Shown here: in pieces, positions 39,066-41,742 of the stretch
How positions within the stretch are numbered: the first letter of the stretch is position 1
Layout: each line of letters opens with the position of its first letter
Source of the DNA: a virus
Direction: 5' to 3' (one strand)
Length of the DNA: 41,742 nt
Virus record (IMG/VR): IMGVR_UViG_3300032093_008073
Location: 1-41,742 of that record
The notes under the pieces: generated by a model
Told to the model about the DNA's origin: nothing
Seen by the model: the letters and a program-made list of their open reading frames with translations, nothing else
Database searches by the model: none
Translations under genes and position numbers: made by a program

Positions 39066-39722
39066 ATGAAAAAATTTGTTAATTTCAAAAACATTGCCAT
39101 TGCCGCATTGGTAATTTGGATTTTATTACAATGGTTTAACCCAGGTGGAGTTATGCCAGGCGGAAGAACTATCAGAATTGATGGTAAAAAATACGAAGTT
39201 ATAAAACATACGATAGATACTGTTGAAGTAGAGAAAGTAAAAGTAGTTACTAAGAAAGGAAAAGATATTGTACATGAAGTAATTGATGTAGATACTTTAG
39301 TACTTAAAGAAATGATAAATGTAGATAGTGCAGCAATCCTTAAAGATTACTTAGCAAAGATTGTTTACAAAGATACCCTAACTTTAGATGGTGGATTGGG
39401 AACTATTGCATTAACGGATACTATCACAAAGAATAGAATATTAGGTAGAACTTGGGATGCTAAAGTAAAAGAAAGAATCATCAAAGAAGAACTTATTGTT
39501 AAAGAACCTGCAAAAGCACAACTTTATTATGGTTTGAATGCTGGGTTTAACAAAGAAGATTATGTATCTGCAGTTGGAGCTGGTTTAATCTTAAAAACTA
39601 AAAAAGATAAAATTTATCAATTTGGTTTAGGTGTAAACAATAGAACTACTGATGGAACTAATGGTTCATTCTCACCTTATGTTGGATTTGGTACTTATTG
39701 GAAAATTAAAGTTAAAAAATAA
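39066..39722 (+). CDS. Membrane-anchored protein with C-terminal beta domain, 218 aa
   Basis: N-terminal anchor (about residues 9-22, IAIAALVIWILLQWF), a charged middle rich in Val/Lys/Glu (TIDTVEVEKVKVVTKKGKDI), and a C-terminal beta segment (YYGLNAGFNKEDYVSAVGAG, then FGLGVNNRTTDGTNGSFSPY and VGFGTYWKIKV) resembling the end of small barrel or spanin-like proteins. No family recognised. TAATG overlap couples it to the first capsid-targeted gene of the cluster. Confidence 0.7.
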   Translation: MKKFVNFKNIAIAALVIWILLQWFNPGGVMPGGRTIRIDGKKYEVIKHTIDTVEVEKVKVVTKKGKDIVHEVIDVDTLVLKEMINVDSAAILKDYLAKIVYKDTLTLDGGLGTIALTDTITKNRILGRTWDAKVKERIIKEELIVKEPAKAQLYYGLNAGFNKEDYVSAVGAGLILKTKKDKIYQFGLGVNNRTTDGTNGSFSPYVGFGTYWKIKVKK

Positions 39723-39994
39723 TGATAAAGCTAACACAAATTAACGAAGCATCGGAAGTGATGTATAAAGAATTGAAACCAGTTCATCAAAAGCAGGTTC
39801 AAGCATTTGAAAAAATCATAGGTGGAAAGCACTCTCAAATATTTGATGGTATTCACGGAATGATTGTTGATATAGAAGCAAGTGGTAACTTTGGTAGCGG
39901 ATATAGATTTGATGCTAATACACTAAAAAAGTTATTAGCACTTAAAGTTCGTTGGATAGAAGCTGATGGTGATTTAGTAACAATAGCATTTTAA
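39722..39994 (+). CDS. Candidate capsid-targeted protein, 90 aa
   Basis: Starts MIKLTQINE then ASEVMYK; I-N-E fits the cleavage rule though the leader is one residue shorter than in its relatives. The mature part (FEKIIGGKHSQIFDGIHGMI, then RFDANTLKKLLALKVRWIEA) is a small alpha/beta domain with no known family. Coupled to the previous gene by TAATG. Confidence 0.7.
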   Translation: MIKLTQINEASEVMYKELKPVHQKQVQAFEKIIGGKHSQIFDGIHGMIVDIEASGNFGSGYRFDANTLKKLLALKVRWIEADGDLVTIAF

Positions 39995-39995
39995 T

Positions 39996-40343
39996 ATGAT
40001 AAAGTTAAAAGATTTAATAACAGAAGCAAAATCAGATTATCAAGTATATCATAAAACATACTCAGCAGCAATAGCTACAGCTAAAGCATATGCGGAGAAA
40101 AAAGGATATGAAGTTGATGATGAAGATTCTTTTAGAAAAATAGGAATGGGCCCTAGAAAACCATCTGCTGGTAAGACAAATAGATTTTCAATTGAATTAA
40201 CTAAAGATGGAAAACCACAAAAGAAAATGCTACATATTCAAGTTTATAATATGGGTACTTTCAAAAGAGATTCTGATGGTTCTTTAGTTAGAAGTATGTA
40301 TGGTGGGCAAAACGAATATGAACTAAACGCTTACATCAACTAA
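39996..40343 (+). CDS. Candidate capsid-targeted protein, 115 aa
   Basis: Starts MIKLKDLITE then AKSDYQ: I-T-E at the presumed cut. The mature part (YHKTYSAAIATAKAYAEKKG, DDEDSFRKIGMGPRKPSAGK, TNRFSIELTKDGKPQKKMLH) closely resembles a short phage protein recurring in T4-like phages of water environments, ending YGGQNEYELNAYIN. Function unknown. One-base overlap with the next gene. Confidence 0.76.
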   Translation: MIKLKDLITEAKSDYQVYHKTYSAAIATAKAYAEKKGYEVDDEDSFRKIGMGPRKPSAGKTNRFSIELTKDGKPQKKMLHIQVYNMGTFKRDSDGSLVRSMYGGQNEYELNAYIN

Positions 40344-40657
40344 TGATATTACTTAAAGACATATTAGGAGAAGACCTTCGTAAGTGGTTTGGTAAGGGCA
40401 AGACTGGTTCTACAACTGGTGGTGGTTGGGATAGATACAATGCACAAGGTAAGAAGGTTGGTAAGTGTGGTGATTCAAAAGCAGGAGACCCATACGCAGC
40501 TTGCCTATCAAAAGAAAAAGCAGCTAAGTTAGGACCTGATGGTAGAGCGGCATTTGTAAAAAGAAAAAGAGCTGCACAATCAAAAGCAGGAGATGCTAAG
40601 AAAGGCGGTGAAAAATCAAAAGGTCAAAAACCAACATTTGTTAAGACAGGTGCATAA
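40343..40657 (+). CDS. Candidate capsid-targeted basic protein, 104 aa
   Basis: Starts MILLKDILGE then DLRKWFG: L-G-E. The mature part is very basic and Gly-rich (GGGWDRYNAQGKKVGKCGDS, DPYAACLSKEKAAKLGPDGR, AAFVKRKRAAQSKAGDAKKG). The 'KCGDSK ... YAACLSKEKA' pattern belongs to a widespread family of short phage and giant-virus proteins. High Lys content suits DNA binding inside the head. Confidence 0.76.
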   Translation: MILLKDILGEDLRKWFGKGKTGSTTGGGWDRYNAQGKKVGKCGDSKAGDPYAACLSKEKAAKLGPDGRAAFVKRKRAAQSKAGDAKKGGEKSKGQKPTFVKTGA

Positions 40658-41274
40658 TGATTTCACTAAAAAAGATATTATCAGAGGTTGGAGAAGGTTC
40701 AGCAAAACCATTTTCATACAATAGAAAAGGTAATTTCAGTTCATTTTTCAAATCACTAAAAACGGCATCAACAATTGACAAATATACAAAGCAAAAAGAT
40801 TTTGTGTATGAAGTAATTGGTGATAAGTCTCGTTATTTGGTAAAATTTGCTTGTATTTTAAGAAAAAAGAACCCTATGATTTTGGTATTACCTGGTCAAA
40901 AAAGAAAAGACCCACCAAAAGATAAATACGAAATGGAAGTTTCAATTGGATTTAATGTAAAGAGAGCAAGGGATGAATATGAAACCGGTTTTGGAGAAAT
41001 GTATAGTTTAATGGCTACTGTAATTGAAACTATAAAAGATTTTGTGAAAGGTGTTGATGATGATATTAAGGTAAATGGAATTCACATTTATCCAAAAGCA
41101 GATTTCAAAGGACTTGAAAGTGATGTTGATTCAAAAAGAGGTAGAATATATTTATCTTATATTAAGAAGAATATAGGAAAACTACCAGGCAAATGGTCAG
41201 CATTTCAATACAATGATAGAATTGAAGTAAGAAATGGTGATTGGACTGGTAATGATATAATAGCAAAAAGTTAA
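40657..41274 (+). CDS. Candidate capsid-targeted protein, 205 aa
   Basis: Starts MISLKKILSE then VGEGSAK: L-S-E. The mature part is a mixed alpha/beta domain (FVYEVIGDKSRYLVKFACIL, then YEMEVSIGFNVKRARDEYETG, and VNGIHIYPKADFKGLESDVD), the largest of the complete capsid-targeted candidates here. No family recognised; the 'IHIYPKADFKG' region looks like an exposed turn between strands. Joined to the previous gene by TAATG. Confidence 0.74.
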   Translation: MISLKKILSEVGEGSAKPFSYNRKGNFSSFFKSLKTASTIDKYTKQKDFVYEVIGDKSRYLVKFACILRKKNPMILVLPGQKRKDPPKDKYEMEVSIGFNVKRARDEYETGFGEMYSLMATVIETIKDFVKGVDDDIKVNGIHIYPKADFKGLESDVDSKRGRIYLSYIKKNIGKLPGKWSAFQYNDRIEVRNGDWTGNDIIAKS

Positions 41275-41277
41275 ACT

Positions 41278-41580
41278 ATGATAAAGCTAACCGATATAAT
41301 TAATGAAAAATGGAGCCAGAAGTATAAGCGCTCTATTGATTGTAACAACCCAAAAGGATTCTCACAAAAAGCACATTGTCAGGGTAGAAAGAAAAACGAG
41401 TTGGTAGAAGAAGCTTTAGAATTATTTTTAGAAAAGAATTGTCCAACTGACCCAGAAAAGTGGTCAGCATCAAAAGCGGCAGCTAAAAGAAAGTTTGATG
41501 TATATCCATCAGCATATGCAAATGGATGGGCTGCAAAAAATTACAAATCAAAAGGTGGTGGTTGGAAGACCTGTAAATAA
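41278..41580 (+). CDS. Candidate capsid-targeted protein with DUF5872-like domain, 100 aa
   Basis: Starts MIKLTDIINE then KWSQKY: I-N-E. Two short motif blocks follow, SIDCNNPKGFSQKAHCQGRK (about residues 17-36) and KWSASKAAAKRKFDVYPSAY with NGWAAKNYKSKGGGWKTCK to the end. The second block is like DUF5872-type segments found in phages and large eukaryotic viruses. Basic overall; probably packed in the capsid with the DNA. Confidence 0.77.
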   Translation: MIKLTDIINEKWSQKYKRSIDCNNPKGFSQKAHCQGRKKNELVEEALELFLEKNCPTDPEKWSASKAAAKRKFDVYPSAYANGWAAKNYKSKGGGWKTCK

Positions 41581-41581
41581 T

Positions 41582-41742
41582 ATGATAAAGTTAAAATCAT
41601 TAATAAAAGAAAGTTTTGTACAAGAAGCTGTAACATGGCTATTTGTAAATGTGGCTATATTTGTAATTAGTCAGGTCATAAGAGGTATCAGAAATAAATC
41701 CGAATATAAAAATTATACACAAGAACCACATATAAAATGGTT
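41582..41742 (+). CDS. Candidate capsid-targeted membrane protein (partial, cut by window end)
   Basis: Starts MIKLKSLIKE then SFVQEA: I-K-E. It continues into a membrane span (AVTWLFVNVAIFVISQVI, about residues 15-32) and a basic RGIRNKSEYKNYTQ segment, then runs off the window. A predicted membrane span in an injected protein would be notable. Two codons of context after the previous stop fit the cluster's spacing. Confidence 0.72.
   Translation, partial: MIKLKSLIKESFVQEAVTWLFVNVAIFVISQVIRGIRNKSEYKNYTQEPHIKW

Noticed and set aside
1-41742. tRNA genes and rRNA
   Set aside because: No cloverleaf-like sequence with a T-loop GTTCRA motif was noticed in the intergenic spaces; a tRNAscan run on the sequence would settle it.
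1-41742. Window interpreted as bacterial chromosome with a prophage or integrated element
   Set aside because: No attachment sites, integrase or chromosomal housekeeping genes appear. Late sigma, PhoH, capsid-targeting leaders and gene packing run across the whole window, including around the receptor genes.

Overview
The window looks like a 41.7-kb piece of a large, AT-rich, T4-like tailed phage (myovirus type) that infects a member of the Bacteroidota. Phage evidence: a gp55-like late sigma factor, a PhoH-type ATPase, phage-style nucleotide metabolism (ThyA, a 5'(3')-deoxyribonucleotidase, a DUF1599 protein), an SF2 helicase, UvdE, Hsp20, and long runs of tiny genes that abut or overlap as TAATG or ATGA. 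Eight short proteins also begin with a T4-like capsid-targeting peptide ending in (L/I)-x-E. Host evidence: eight promoters of the Bacteroidota form TTTG-N19/20-TAnnTTTG, signal peptides ending in FAQ/FGQ/LSQ, 'SCEK/GCRK' lipoboxes and two TonB-dependent receptors. No terminase, capsid, tail, DNA polymerase, tRNA or rRNA gene was seen, so this is only part of a genome.

Layout. 1-1.27 kb: small plus-strand genes (NTF2-like, GNAT). 1.35-7.3 kb: a minus-strand island with a zinc-ribbon protein, a 37-aa membrane peptide, a P-loop kinase, a secreted CpeT/CpcT-like protein, a 1097-aa TonB-dependent receptor and a 40-aa leader ORF. 7.5-22.9 kb: plus-strand replication, nucleotide and regulation genes, ending with the late sigma factor. 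23.1-28.7 kb: a surface-protein block with two exported proteins carrying dockerin-like and cohesin-like modules (one also has a C-type lectin domain) and two paralogous lipoproteins. 28.7-31.6 kb: small membrane proteins, a zinc ribbon and a DUF2589-like pair. 31.65-33.2 kb: a CsgG-like exported protein and the first two capsid-targeted candidates. 33.3-36.7 kb: a second TonB-dependent receptor with a beta-helix lipoprotein. 36.8-39.0 kb: two outer-membrane barrel-like proteins. 39.07-41.74 kb: an anchored protein followed by six consecutive capsid-targeted candidates, the last cut by the window edge.

Two promoter classes partition the genes. Host-like promoters serve mainly nucleotide, repair and regulatory genes and the minus-strand cargo. 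A recurrent TATATTTATA box without a -33 element serves the presumed late genes. In several places the box begins inside the U-tract of the preceding intrinsic terminator, giving compact terminator-promoter units. The encoded gp55-like factor is the obvious candidate to read this box.

The most unusual content is the phage secretome: about a dozen predicted exported proteins (two TonB-dependent receptors, four lipoproteins, barrel-like proteins, a CsgG-like protein and lectin/dockerin/cohesin-type proteins), which suggests remodelling of the infected cell's envelope. The family of capsid-targeted proteins is the second major point: it suggests a set of proteins packed in the head and injected with the DNA. 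Functions given are homology by eye; no database search was possible.
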